NCBI GenBank assembly: GCA_947476695.1
Contig: CANJRD010000002.1
Coordinates: 266,896 to 330,895 of the forward strand
Length of the DNA: 64,000 nucleotides
Source of the DNA: Rhodospirillaceae bacterium
GTDB lineage: Bacteria > Pseudomonadota > Alphaproteobacteria > Rhodospirillales > Rhodospirillaceae
Direction: 5' to 3'
The stretch's first letter is position 1, and each line of letters begins with the position of its first letter. This document shows, piece after piece, positions 1 to 7,789 of this stretch. The notes beneath the pieces were generated by a model. It did no database searches and was not told where the DNA came from. It saw only the letters and a list, made by a program, of their open reading frames with translations. The position numbers and the translations under genes are program-made.

Positions 1-186
1 GCCGCGCTTGACCGGCGTCAATTTTTTGAGGCCTCCGCCGACATTTGGGTAAAACGCACGCGCAATTACACTGCACTTGACGGCCAGACGGAGCGTCTCG
101 TTACGAGCCGGGACAGACATGTCCACCGTCCACGGCGTTCCTATTCGGTGCGCATGGTGACGCCGCCGACACAGCAGCGACGTTAA
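1..186 (+). CDS. C-terminal end of an unidentified protein (partial)
   Basis: Frame 1 is open from the first base to a TAA at 184-186, giving 61 residues that end in TPPTQQRR. The start lies outside the window. I see no recognisable motif, and the reading frame is short enough to be chance, although 61 codons without a stop and a downstream tRNA on the other strand fit the end of a real gene. Confidence 0.35.
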   Translation, partial: AALDRRQFFEASADIWVKRTRNYTALDGQTERLVTSRDRHVHRPRRSYSVRMVTPPTQQRR

Positions 187-277
187 GCGATCACCGGCTT
201 GGCGCTGGATCGTCTCCAACGCCATTACGGCGCAAGGCGCCCGTGCGCCCTTTAACCATCTGATATTTTTGGAAAAA

Positions 278-354
278 TGGTAGCGGAGGAGGGACTCGAA
301 CCCCCGACCCCAGGATTATGATTCCCGTGCTCTAACCAGCTGAGCTACTCCGCC
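278..354 (-). tRNA. tRNA-Met (CAT anticodon)
   Basis: Read on the minus strand, the sequence forms a full cloverleaf: acceptor GGCGGAG, D-arm AGCTCAGCTGGTTAGAGC, anticodon stem CGGGA/TCCTG around loop ATCATAA (anticodon CAT), T-arm with GGTTCGAGTCC, and a genomically encoded CCA at 278-280. The shape matches the elongator methionine tRNA of alphaproteobacteria. A tRNA-Ile2 (CAT, lysidine-modified) is the alternative but less likely. Confidence 0.93.
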
Positions 355-472
355 AAGGGGCTGGGTTTTAGGTCGCGAACAGCCAAAAGTCAAACACTGG
401 CGGGAGCTTGGGACAGGGGCGGGGGGCGTCGCCGTCATGCGCCTGCCGGCCCGTTTTGCGGCTTCGTTCTTT

Positions 473-487
473 TTCCGAATTCCGGAA
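473..487. promoter_or_regulatory. palindrome TTCCG-N5-CGGAA upstream of the IclR gene
   Basis: TTCCG AATTC CGGAA is a perfect 5-bp dyad with a 5-bp spacer, 38 bp upstream of the IclR-type start codon. The same arms with the same spacing recur at 2868-2882. IclR-family operators are short dyads of this size, so I infer an autoregulatory site. Confidence 0.55.
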
Positions 488-524
488 GATTTGCTAGGCT
501 TGGCCGTGCAAATCGGGTGGCGCG

Positions 525-1283
525 ATGGACAGTAGCAAAGTTCTCGAACGCGGTCTCGCCGTGCTCGCGTTTATCGCGGGCCGGCCGGCTGCCAGCCTTT
601 CGGAGGTCGCGGCAGGCCTGTCGATATCCTTGCCCGCCGCTTCGCGCGCATTGGAAGCTTTGCGGGCCGCCGGTTACCTGGCGCGCCGTCGTCCGCGCGG
701 CGTTTACCGCCTGACGGCGAAGTTCGCGCGTCTGGGGCGCGATCACGCATGCGATGCGATCGTGCGTGACGCTGCGCTGCCGTTGATGGCTGCGGCGACA
801 CGGGCGGGCGGTTGGCCTTTGCTGCTCGGCAAGCGCGACGGACTGGATCTGGTCATCGCGGAGTCCACCGGCGATGAAGCGCGCCACGCGCTGTCCCTGC
901 CGGGCGTGGGTGAGGCGATGCCCTATTTCATGCGTGCGGCCGGTACCGTCTGCGTCGCCTTCTTGGCCGATCGCGCCCGGGCACGGGTGCTCGAGCAAAG
1001 CGCGGCGTTACGCAAGAAGCACGGTCTGACGATGGCGGCGCGCCAACTCGAGATTTTGCATGCGCAGGCGCGCGAACGCGGCTTCATCGCCCATGATCCG
1101 ACACGCAATCGCCCCGCCGCCCTGGCGGTGCCGCTGCTCATGCCGGATGCCGACTATGGGCTGGAGCTTATCTATCGTCCCGACGCGCTGCCGCGCGCGG
1201 CGGCGATCAAGGAACACCTGCCGCGTTTGCGACAGATCGTCAAAGCTGTGCAGGCGGAAGTGCAACGGTTCCAGCAGCGCTAG
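525..1283 (+). CDS. IclR-family transcriptional regulator
   Basis: A 252-residue protein with the usual IclR layout: an N-terminal winged helix-turn-helix (about residues 4-68, with the SLSEVAAGLSISLPAASRAL helix-turn-helix) and a C-terminal effector domain (about 75-250). The length is normal for the family. The gene is convergent with the orphan solute-binding protein gene, which ends 3 bp away. A shared palindrome upstream of this gene and in the SBP/PhyH intergenic region makes those genes the probable targets. The ligand is unknown; the PhyH dioxygenase and peptide-type SBP point to a small organic acid or amide, which is inference. Confidence 0.9.
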   Translation: MDSSKVLERGLAVLAFIAGRPAASLSEVAAGLSISLPAASRALEALRAAGYLARRRPRGVYRLTAKFARLGRDHACDAIVRDAALPLMAAATRAGGWPLLLGKRDGLDLVIAESTGDEARHALSLPGVGEAMPYFMRAAGTVCVAFLADRARARVLEQSAALRKKHGLTMAARQLEILHAQARERGFIAHDPTRNRPAALAVPLLMPDADYGLELIYRPDALPRAAAIKEHLPRLRQIVKAVQAEVQRFQQR

Positions 1284-1286
1284 GTC

Positions 1287-2795
1287 TCAGCGTGGCGCGA
1301 GTGAAATCTTGTCCCACGCGATGATGTCGTTGACGACCTCGTAGCCGCTGACCGTGTTGCGGAGCGCGTCGAAGTTCACGGCGCGCCAGAGCAGAATGCC
1401 CGGAGGTGCGTCGCGCTCGGCGGCAAGCGCGGCTTCGGTCGCGCTGCGGCGCGCGGCCTCGGTCGGCGCTTCGGCGGCGGCGGCGATCAGCGGCATCAGC
1501 GCGGGATCGCAGGTATAAGCCGGCTGCATCGCGCAACTGCGGAAGCGAAATCCCAGCAGGGAGTCGTAACCCGCAAAGGTCCAGCCGAACCCCTCAACCG
1601 GCCAATTGCCCTTGAGTACATACTCGGTGATGCGGCTAACAGGTGTCGGGCGGATGGTCATCTTAACGCCGATGGCGGCGAGGTTCTGCGCGATGCCCTG
1701 GTACCAATCGACGACGCCGCTGGCCGCGGTGTCGAGAACGACGGTGAAGGCAAAGCCGTTCGGAAAACCGGCGTCTTTCAAAAGCGCACGCGCCTTGGCC
1801 GGATCGTAGGGATAAGGCGCCAGGGCTTCGTTGAAGCCGAACGCGCCGCGATGAGAAATCTGGCTTGCCGGTTCGATAGCGCCCGCGAGAAACGCATCGA
1901 TCAGCCCGCTTTTGTCGACGGCGTAGTTCAAGGCCCGGCGCACGCGTGCATCCCGCAGCGGAGACTCTTTCGTCGTGACGAAGGCGAGGAAATGCACGTT
2001 CGGCGCGGGTCGCGGCGCGAGCCGGCCTTGAGCGGCGGCGATTGTCGCGCGATCCTCCGGCGTGACGCCCATCGCGATGTCCGCGACCCCGGAGGCAAAA
2101 GCCTGCGTGCGCGCCACGGGATCGGTGACGATGTTCACCTCGATGCCATCGACCTTTGGCGCGCGCCAGCTGTCGCGCACCGCGCGAAAGCTCACTTTTT
2201 CCGGCGACCACGATGTGACGGCAAAGGGGCCGGTGCCGATTGGTTGCGTCGCAAATCCGCTGCGACCCGCTTTCCGCCACGCGGCCGGCGCGGGGACGCG
2301 CACGAAACTCAGGTGCACGGGGAGGATGGGGTCGGGCGATCTTGTCACCAGTTCGACGGTGAGGTCGTCACGCGCACTTACACGCTCGATAGTTTTGCCG
2401 ATGTCCTGACTGGCGACAGAATCCCGTTGCCCTTCCGGCGTCATCAGGTAGGTGAGGGCATCGACCACGGCGGCGCTGGTGAAAGCCTCGCCGTTCGAGA
2501 ACCGCACGCCGGGGCGCAAGGTGAGGACCCAGCGATTTGCGCTCTCTTGCGTCCACGCGCTTGCAAGGCCCGGTTTAGCGATGCCGCCTTCACCGACAAC
2601 CGTGAGCGGGTCATAGATCATCTGCACGAACAATGCCTGAGGCTGTGCCACGGGATTGTAAGGCAACGCTTGGTACAGCGGCATCTGTTGGGCCGCGACA
2701 CGCAGCACTGTCTCGGCACGGGCAGGTGTCGCCCCAAGCGCCATCGCGGCGATCCCGATCCAGGCCGCGCGGAAAGTGCCCGATGCCAACGTCAT
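1287..2795 (-). CDS. ABC transporter substrate-binding protein, family 5 (peptide/nickel type)
   Basis: A 502-residue secreted protein with a signal peptide (hydrophobic segment about 10-27, ending ARA) and the family-5 solute-binding fold. Landmarks are the early LYQALPYNP segment, LTLRPGVRFSNGE near residue 95, and VRRALNYAVDKSGLID near 285. It should bind a substrate in the periplasm for an ABC importer of the Dpp/Opp class. No cognate permease or ATPase gene lies nearby, so it is an orphan. It resembles the protein at 22361-23848. The start faces the PhyH gene across a 157-bp divergent promoter region with a putative IclR site. Confidence 0.9.
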   Translation of the reverse strand: MTLASGTFRAAWIGIAAMALGATPARAETVLRVAAQQMPLYQALPYNPVAQPQALFVQMIYDPLTVVGEGGIAKPGLASAWTQESANRWVLTLRPGVRFSNGEAFTSAAVVDALTYLMTPEGQRDSVASQDIGKTIERVSARDDLTVELVTRSPDPILPVHLSFVRVPAPAAWRKAGRSGFATQPIGTGPFAVTSWSPEKVSFRAVRDSWRAPKVDGIEVNIVTDPVARTQAFASGVADIAMGVTPEDRATIAAAQGRLAPRPAPNVHFLAFVTTKESPLRDARVRRALNYAVDKSGLIDAFLAGAIEPASQISHRGAFGFNEALAPYPYDPAKARALLKDAGFPNGFAFTVVLDTAASGVVDWYQGIAQNLAAIGVKMTIRPTPVSRITEYVLKGNWPVEGFGWTFAGYDSLLGFRFRSCAMQPAYTCDPALMPLIAAAAEAPTEAARRSATEAALAAERDAPPGILLWRAVNFDALRNTVSGYEVVNDIIAWDKISLAPR

Positions 2796-2867
2796 GCGAT
2801 CATCTCATGCGAGTCCCCAAGACTATCAGCTTGCGCACCCGCAAGCCCAAAGGAAGTTTGATGCAAT

Positions 2868-2882
2868 TTCCGAAATACGGAA
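2868..2882. promoter_or_regulatory. second TTCCG-N5-CGGAA palindrome in a divergent promoter
   Basis: TTCCG AAATA CGGAA repeats the dyad seen at 473-487 with the same spacing. It lies between the divergent SBP gene (start 2795, minus) and PhyH gene (start 2953, plus), where one bound regulator could control both directions. Confidence 0.55.
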
Positions 2883-2952
2883 GTACGAGGAAGGCAGATA
2901 GCGCGCGGTCGTTCGTTTGATAGGCTTTACATGTCATTCCAGCGAGGTTGCC

Positions 2953-3783
2953 ATGTCGTCACCGCTTCAGCCTGTCACCGCCGAACACCGCGCGGCCTAT
3001 GCCCGCGATGGCGTTGTCTGCCTGCGCGGTATGTTCGCGCCCGAGTGGGTGGCACGCATGCGCCGTCTGGCCGACACGATCATGGGCGATCCCGGGCGCC
3101 ACGGTCACCTCGGGCCGTCGCAGGGCGAGGACATGACCTCGGTCTGCTTCATGAGCCGCAAGGACGCGGAGTTGCGCGACCTCATCCTCAACTCCCCGGC
3201 AGGCGAGATATCGGGCCGCGTCATCGGATCGTCGACCATTCGCTTGTATCACGATCATCTGTTCGCCAAGCCGCCGCAGTCCTCGCGCATCATGAAGTGG
3301 CATATCGACGCGACGGCCTGGCCGGTAACGGGCGAGATGGCGCCGAACATCTGGATCGCGCTTTCGCCGGTCACGGCGGAGAACGGGCGCATCGAATTTG
3401 TCGCGGGCTATCACCGGCATCTCGTCGACAACAATATCCTCTACGGCTATCGCGATGGCCACTGGGACGGAGCATGTCCGGACTTCGAGACGCGGCGCGG
3501 CGATCCGTCGCTGCGCTTCGTCACCTGGAACCTTGAGCCGGGCGATGCCGTGCTGTTCCATCCGTTTACGCCGCATTTCTCGCGCGGGAATGCGTCGATC
3601 GACCAGCCGCGTGTCGCCTTGGCCTTGCGGCTGTTCGGCGACGATGTGTGCTGGAATCCGATCGAGGGCAAGGCGCGCATCCCCGATGTGTCGCCCGAAA
3701 ATATGCAGCCGGGAAAATCTCCCGATGGGCCGTTCTTCCCGGTACTATGGCGCGATCCGTCGGCGGCGCGGGGCGCCGCCTAA
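2953..3783 (+). CDS. phytanoyl-CoA dioxygenase family protein (PhyH)
   Basis: A 276-residue Fe(II)/2-oxoglutarate-dependent oxygenase. The facial triad can be read as WHIDATAW (His and Asp near residues 117-119) and a distal His in LFHPFTPHFSRGN (near 210), followed by an Arg for 2-oxoglutarate. PhyH enzymes hydroxylate CoA esters or small organic molecules; the substrate here is unknown. I chose ATG 2953, with GAGG 7 bases upstream, over an in-frame TTG at 2917. It is followed after 27 bp by the cupin gene, probably in one operon. Confidence 0.87.
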   Translation: MSSPLQPVTAEHRAAYARDGVVCLRGMFAPEWVARMRRLADTIMGDPGRHGHLGPSQGEDMTSVCFMSRKDAELRDLILNSPAGEISGRVIGSSTIRLYHDHLFAKPPQSSRIMKWHIDATAWPVTGEMAPNIWIALSPVTAENGRIEFVAGYHRHLVDNNILYGYRDGHWDGACPDFETRRGDPSLRFVTWNLEPGDAVLFHPFTPHFSRGNASIDQPRVALALRLFGDDVCWNPIEGKARIPDVSPENMQPGKSPDGPFFPVLWRDPSAARGAA

Positions 3784-3810
3784 TTCAAGAACGGGAGGGA
3801 GGTCTCGGTC

Positions 3811-4329
3811 ATGAACGAACTTTTGAATCGACGCACGTTGCTGGGTGGGGCGGCGGGCGGCCTGTCGCTGGCTCTTGGTGGCATGGCACCTGAAGCGATG
3901 GCGGCGACGGCGATGCCCTGGATCCGCCGGGTCGTGCACTTCTACACCGGCCCCGACGGCCAATCGCGCGGCGAGGAAATCCCATTCGCGGCGCCCAAAC
4001 CCGGTGACACCGACCGGCTGCTGCGCCGGAAGGCGGAGCGGGTCACGCTCAGCAACATGGCGCCGAATTTCCGCTATCCCTTCCACAACGCCAACTACCC
4101 GACACTACTGATCCCGATCTTCGGGACGATCGTGGTGATTCTGGCGGACGGGAAGGAGTTCTCCGTCGGCCATGGGGAAATGATCTACGCCGAGGACTGC
4201 ACCGGTAAGGGCCACATCTCCGGCGCCGGGCCCGAAGGCTGTTTCAGCGTGCAGGTCCAGCTTGTTAAATCGCGCTGCCCTGACCAGGGCAGCACTGATT
4301 TCAAGACATTCTGGATCGACCCGGATTAG
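3811..4329 (+). CDS. Tat-exported cupin-like protein
   Basis: A 172-residue protein beginning MNELLNRRTLLGGAAGG, a twin-arginine-like signal cleaved near residue 30. The rest has cupin character: a TLLIPIFGTIVVILADGKEFSVGHGEMIYAEDCTG-type core around residues 97-133 with a GKGHISG turn. A good GGAGG ribosome site precedes the ATG. It probably travels with the upstream PhyH gene. The catalytic function is not clear, and the canonical cupin metal ligands are not all evident. Confidence 0.6.
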   Translation: MNELLNRRTLLGGAAGGLSLALGGMAPEAMAATAMPWIRRVVHFYTGPDGQSRGEEIPFAAPKPGDTDRLLRRKAERVTLSNMAPNFRYPFHNANYPTLLIPIFGTIVVILADGKEFSVGHGEMIYAEDCTGKGHISGAGPEGCFSVQVQLVKSRCPDQGSTDFKTFWIDPD

Positions 4330-4437
4330 CGGCGAACTCTTCACGCATCGGTGGAACCTTTCCTAAGGCCGGCACTTTTTCCCTGATGACGGAGGCGTTG
4401 CGCATTTCGCGCCCTCCACGATCAAGGGGACCGTCGC

Positions 4438-4944
4438 ATGGTCATGATCGCTCGGCTGGAGACCCGGTCCTGGAACCCGCTGGCGGCCGCGTCAAAGGTT
4501 CACGTTCTTCTGCTTGACGAGTCGCAGGGCTCACGGGCTGAGACCCGCCGGATCTTGAGCCAGGGCGGAATCACCAAGATCAGCGAGGGCAGCGTCAACG
4601 GGCGCCATCTCATCGCCCGCGATTGCGATCCGAGTTCCATCAACGTCATCCTGAGCGAGATGGATTTGCGCGGCGGCTGGGGCCTCGATCTCCTCAAACG
4701 CATTCGCATGGGCCAGATCGGCACCATCCGGCCGGACATCTGCTTCATCTTCATGACCAGCGCGACGGAGTCGCCGCTGGTGGTCACCGCCGCGCATCTC
4801 GATGCGAACGGCTATCTCAGCAAGCCGATCTCGGCCGATAAACTGCGCATGGCGATCTTGCGCGGACAGTCGCGCCCCTGTCTGGTCGATATTGCAAAGT
4901 ATCGCGACGTGCCCATCGGGATGGGGGCACCCGTCATCCACTAG
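4438..4944 (+). CDS. response-regulator receiver-domain protein with an atypical phosphosite
   Basis: A 168-residue single receiver domain. Acidic pocket residues D27/E28 (LLLDES), switch T107 (FMTSATE) and K129 (YLSKP) are present. The strand that should carry the phospho-Asp reads VILSEMDLRGG, placing Glu74 at the usual Asp position, with Asp76 two residues on. It may therefore be constitutively active or not phosphorylated. There is no output domain and no adjacent kinase. A second in-frame ATG at 4444 is also possible. Confidence 0.75.
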   Translation: MVMIARLETRSWNPLAAASKVHVLLLDESQGSRAETRRILSQGGITKISEGSVNGRHLIARDCDPSSINVILSEMDLRGGWGLDLLKRIRMGQIGTIRPDICFIFMTSATESPLVVTAAHLDANGYLSKPISADKLRMAILRGQSRPCLVDIAKYRDVPIGMGAPVIH

Positions 4945-4988
4945 ACGCGCGCGATTGCAATCGCCGCGCGGCGCGCTACGGTGCGCCT

Positions 4989-5432
4989 ATGGCTCTAAAA
5001 CCCGAAGACCTGATTGGCGCTTGGACCTTCGTGACGTGGACGATCACGCGTGACGACGGACAGGTGACGCATCCGTTCCAGCCCGATCCCGGCGGGATGA
5101 TCCTGTATACGCCGGACGGCGCGATGTCGGCGACGATCCACGCCGGCAACCGGCCGCGGTTCAGCTCGGATGACATCCGCAAGCAGTCCGATGCTGCGAA
5201 AGCCGCCGCCTTCGATACCTATTTTCACTATTCCGGCACCTGGGAAATCCGCGGCGACGATGTCGTCCATCACCTCACGGCGGCGCTTAATCCCAATCTG
5301 ATCGGAACCGAGCAGGTGCGTCATACGGCATTCGACGGCGACCTGCTGACGCTGAGCGTCGCGGAGCCCTTGGGCGGGGGCCGCTCGCGCCATCACAGTC
5401 TGACGTGGCGTAAACTCAAACCTTCGAAATGA
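4989..5432 (+). CDS. lipocalin-like domain protein
   Basis: A 147-residue protein matching the lipocalin-like (Lipocalin_5) pattern: an opening LIGAWTFVTWTITRDDG, a middle GGMILYTPDGAMSATI, then FHYSGTWEIRGDDVVHHL. Such proteins are small beta-barrels of unknown ligand. There is no signal peptide, so it is probably cytoplasmic. It is convergent with the gene at 5477-5833 and separated from it by a hairpin. Confidence 0.75.
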   Translation: MALKPEDLIGAWTFVTWTITRDDGQVTHPFQPDPGGMILYTPDGAMSATIHAGNRPRFSSDDIRKQSDAAKAAAFDTYFHYSGTWEIRGDDVVHHLTAALNPNLIGTEQVRHTAFDGDLLTLSVAEPLGGGRSRHHSLTWRKLKPSK

Positions 5433-5435
5433 AAA

Positions 5436-5459
5436 GCGCCGGCCCTGGCGGACCGGCGC
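5436..5459. terminator. GC-rich hairpin between convergent genes
   Basis: GCGCCGG and CCGGCGC form a perfect 7-bp stem around a 10-base loop, exactly between two convergent stops. There is no clear T-run, so it may be a factor-dependent bidirectional terminator. Confidence 0.55.
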
Positions 5460-5476
5460 CTCTCGATTAGCCAACG

Positions 5477-5833
5477 TTAGTTGCGGAACGAAAGTCCGAA
5501 GCTGACGCCCGGTTCAGCGTAGTAACCACGCGGCGGCGGGGCGTAATACACCGGCGGGGGCGCGTAGTAGGTCGGGGCGTAATAGAAGCGGCGACCATAG
5601 TCGTCACGCCAGTAGTTGTAGCGGCGCCAGTCGCGCATCCGCATTTCATAAAGCCGGCGGTCGCGCTCCCAACGATAGTCGGGGCGGCCACGGTGATCGC
5701 GATAATCGCGGCCGTAGTGATCGCGGGCCTGCGCGGTGTCAGTGAAACCCACCGTGCCGGTCAAGGCGGCAACAACGCCAAACACGGCTAGCGCCAAGCG
5801 ACCCTTCTTGAGACGTTCAGTGAAGCCACGCAT
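5477..5833 (-). CDS. small secreted Tyr/Arg/Pro-rich protein
   Basis: A 118-residue protein with a signal peptide (about 1-35, ending AQA) and a mature region dominated by Arg, Tyr and Pro, including YYAPPPVYYAPPPRGYY near residue 90. A strong AAGGAGGAAG ribosome site supports ATG 5833. Similar small, basic, tyrosine-rich envelope proteins are common in alphaproteobacteria, without known function. Confidence 0.7.
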   Translation of the reverse strand: MRGFTERLKKGRLALAVFGVVAALTGTVGFTDTAQARDHYGRDYRDHRGRPDYRWERDRRLYEMRMRDWRRYNYWRDDYGRRFYYAPTYYAPPPVYYAPPPRGYYAEPGVSFGLSFRN

Positions 5834-6172
5834 GTCTTCCTCCTTGGGCGGACTATTCCGCCGCTGATGAAAGATTTAACGCCCCCACTGTGGCGCGATT
5901 GGACGGGGTCGATGGCGATTTTGGGGTAAGTCGCGGCATTTTTGCGGCGGAACGGGCAGCGCCAAGTTCGCTACTCATTCCACGGACTTATAATCCTGCG
6001 TGGATGGGCCTGTCCGAATATTGACCTTGGGTTTTGCATCTTCCTGGACAAGGTTGGCAACCTTTTGCCAAATTCAAGCGTACAACTGTTGCGATTGATG
6101 GCGAAAACGCTATGTTTCGACTCAATACAAAAAAACGTGCGCCGGTCACTGCGCTAACGGGATGGGGTTCAG
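5834..6172. other. intergenic region with an inverted repeat at 6054-6071
   Basis: No convincing gene is seen. TTGGCAA (6054-6060), CCTT, TTGCCAA (6065-6071) forms a perfect 7-bp dyad about 100 bp upstream of the response-regulator start. It resembles a sigma-54 core (TGGCA...TTGC), but the GG-to-GC spacing is 9 rather than 10, so an operator is the better reading. Confidence 0.4.
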
Positions 6173-7153
6173 GTGAAGCTCGAGCGTGACAAGCTGAGCG
6201 AGATCGACATTTATCTCGCGGATCCGAATGAACAAGTGCGTGACAGCCTGCGCTCGATCATGCGCGCGGAAGGTCTGCGCCGGATCAGCACGTTCGGTCG
6301 GGCCGAAGATCTGATGGAGGCGCTGAAGAAGTCGCCGCCCGATCTGCTGATTCTCAGCGACGATTTCGAGGACCGCGAAGGCAAGGACAAGGAAAAGGAA
6401 GCCAAGGAGCGCGACCTGGTGTTCACCATGGTTCGCGACGTGCGCCATTTCCGTCTTGGTGTAAATCCGTTCGTGCTGATCACGATGCTGATCGCGCAGG
6501 AGAACGATGTCGGCATCAAGAAGGCCGTCCAGGCCGGCGCCGACGACGTGATGATCAAACCCTTGTCGGCAGGACGTTTGTTAGAGCGCATCGCGCACCT
6601 GGCGACCAACCGCCTGCCTTTCATCGCGACCACCGACTATGTCGGCCCGGAACGTCGTCGCGGCGCAGATCGCCCGTCGAGCATCCCGCGTCTCGATGTC
6701 GTCAATACTCTGAAGGACAAAGTCGAAGGCAAGCGGCCTTCGACCGTGCAATTGACGCGTGCGATCAATCAAAGCATGCGCGAGGTTCTGGTCGCGCAAC
6801 TCGACAGCTTCCATCTCAAGGTGGCTTACTGCGCCAACGTCATCATCAAGACCTGGCAGGAGCGGGATCCCACCATCGATCGCGGCAAGCAGTTCAACAT
6901 GCTTGTCGGCGTGATCGAGGAAGCCGCCACCCATGCAAAGCGCTTGCGCCGCGATGCGCTTTCCGAAGGCTGGCTCGGCCTGATCCCGCGTGCGCGCGAG
7001 ATCGAGAAAAGCTTCTCGCTCACCACGGGCGACGTCGCCGGGCTCCATGCCTTACCGAAGCAGTTCGAACAGGTCAAAGTTTCGATCCCTGTGGAAGAGG
7101 CGCCTAAGGCTGCGGGGGCTGACGAAGCTGCCGCCAGCGGCGCGGCCGCTTAA
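6173..7153 (+). CDS. response regulator with receiver domain and C-terminal helical region
   Basis: A 326-residue protein starting at GTG 6173. Residues 10-140 form a receiver domain with acidic D17, probable phospho-Asp 63 in LLILSDDF, T104 and K129 (MIKP). A charged insertion of about 15 residues (DREGKDKEKEAKERD) interrupts the domain after the phosphosite. DYVGPERRR, a motif often found after receivers in alphaproteobacteria, follows near residue 161. The C-terminal part is helical with an Ala-rich tail. No DNA-binding or catalytic domain is recognisable, so the output is likely protein-protein. Confidence 0.75.
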   Translation: MKLERDKLSEIDIYLADPNEQVRDSLRSIMRAEGLRRISTFGRAEDLMEALKKSPPDLLILSDDFEDREGKDKEKEAKERDLVFTMVRDVRHFRLGVNPFVLITMLIAQENDVGIKKAVQAGADDVMIKPLSAGRLLERIAHLATNRLPFIATTDYVGPERRRGADRPSSIPRLDVVNTLKDKVEGKRPSTVQLTRAINQSMREVLVAQLDSFHLKVAYCANVIIKTWQERDPTIDRGKQFNMLVGVIEEAATHAKRLRRDALSEGWLGLIPRAREIEKSFSLTTGDVAGLHALPKQFEQVKVSIPVEEAPKAAGADEAAASGAAA

Positions 7154-7213
7154 CAACGCTCCCCGCATTCGGCGTGATGGCGTAAGGTGCCGTTCCCGTG
7201 AGGACGGTTCGTT

Positions 7214-7687
7214 ATGCTGACACAAAGGTCGAAATACGCGCTGCGCGCCATGCTTATGCTGGCTACATTGCCGCCGGATAAGCGGCTGATTGTCAGTACG
7301 ATCGCGACTGAGCGCAAAGTCCCCCGTAAATTCCTTGAAGAAATTCTGCTCGACCTCAAACAGCACGGTTTGCTGGCCAGCCAGCGCGGCAAGACCGGCG
7401 GCTATCGTCTGGCGAAGCCGGCCGATCAGATTACTTTCGGCGAAATCATCCGCATCACCGATGGACCGTTAGCGCTGATCGCCTGCGCTAGCCTTAACAG
7501 TTACGAACGCTGCGACGACTGTGAGGACGAGAAAGTCTGCGCCATCCGCAAAACCATGCGGGCGGTTCGGGATGTCACGGCGGATATCCTCGACACCGTG
7601 ACACTCGCGCAGGCGGCCCGGGATGAGCAAAAACAAGGCTCCGAACCGGCCCGAAAGAGAACAATTCTCTCAAAATCTAATTCCTAG
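7214..7687 (+). CDS. Rrf2-family transcriptional regulator, likely sulfur-linked
   Basis: A 157-residue Rrf2 protein: an N-terminal winged helix beginning MLTQRSKYALRAML, the wing RGKTGGYRLAKP near residues 59-69, and a cysteine cluster C91-x8-C100-x2-C103-x5-C109, suited to an Fe-S cluster or redox sensing as in IscR-like members. It lies immediately upstream of the sulfate-binding protein gene, and its last codons overlap a dyad block (7656-7714) repeated upstream of cysT. I infer that it controls sulfate uptake and sulfite reduction in response to sulfur or Fe-S status. CysB is not seen in the window. Confidence 0.87.
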   Translation: MLTQRSKYALRAMLMLATLPPDKRLIVSTIATERKVPRKFLEEILLDLKQHGLLASQRGKTGGYRLAKPADQITFGEIIRITDGPLALIACASLNSYERCDDCEDEKVCAIRKTMRAVRDVTADILDTVTLAQAARDEQKQGSEPARKRTILSKSNS

Positions 7688-7714
7688 TGAAATGGTAGAG
7701 AAATCCCGGTGGGT
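7656..7714 (+). promoter_or_regulatory. sulfur-regulon block, copy 1 (upstream of sulfate-binding protein)
   Basis: The block holds AGAGAA-CAA-TTCTCT (7656-7670, a perfect 6-bp dyad), AATTCCT at 7679, TAGAGAA at 7696 and GTGGGT at 7709. Copy 2 at 11501-11559 has the corresponding elements at identical offsets (0, 23, 40, 53). The block overlaps the end of the Rrf2 gene and lies 75 bp before the sulfate-binding protein start. It is the best candidate operator/promoter of the sulfur regulon. Confidence 0.65.
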
Positions 7715-7789
7715 CCCGGGCGCGTTCTGAGGTTGATGGACAACGGTCGCTGCGAATCGCGGGGACCCTGCGTACGCAAGGAGAGCCCG

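Noticed and set aside
4351..4380. EcfG (general stress) promoter GGAAC-N17-CTTT before the receiver gene
   Set aside because: The -10 element differs from the CGTT consensus and a single near match is expected by chance.
6054..6071. Sigma-54 promoter
   Set aside because: The GG and GC elements are nine bases apart rather than ten, which is normally not functional.
5942..6157. 71-codon reading frame before the response regulator gene
   Set aside because: Composition unlike the neighbours, no ribosome site, overlaps the inverted repeat; more likely promoter DNA.
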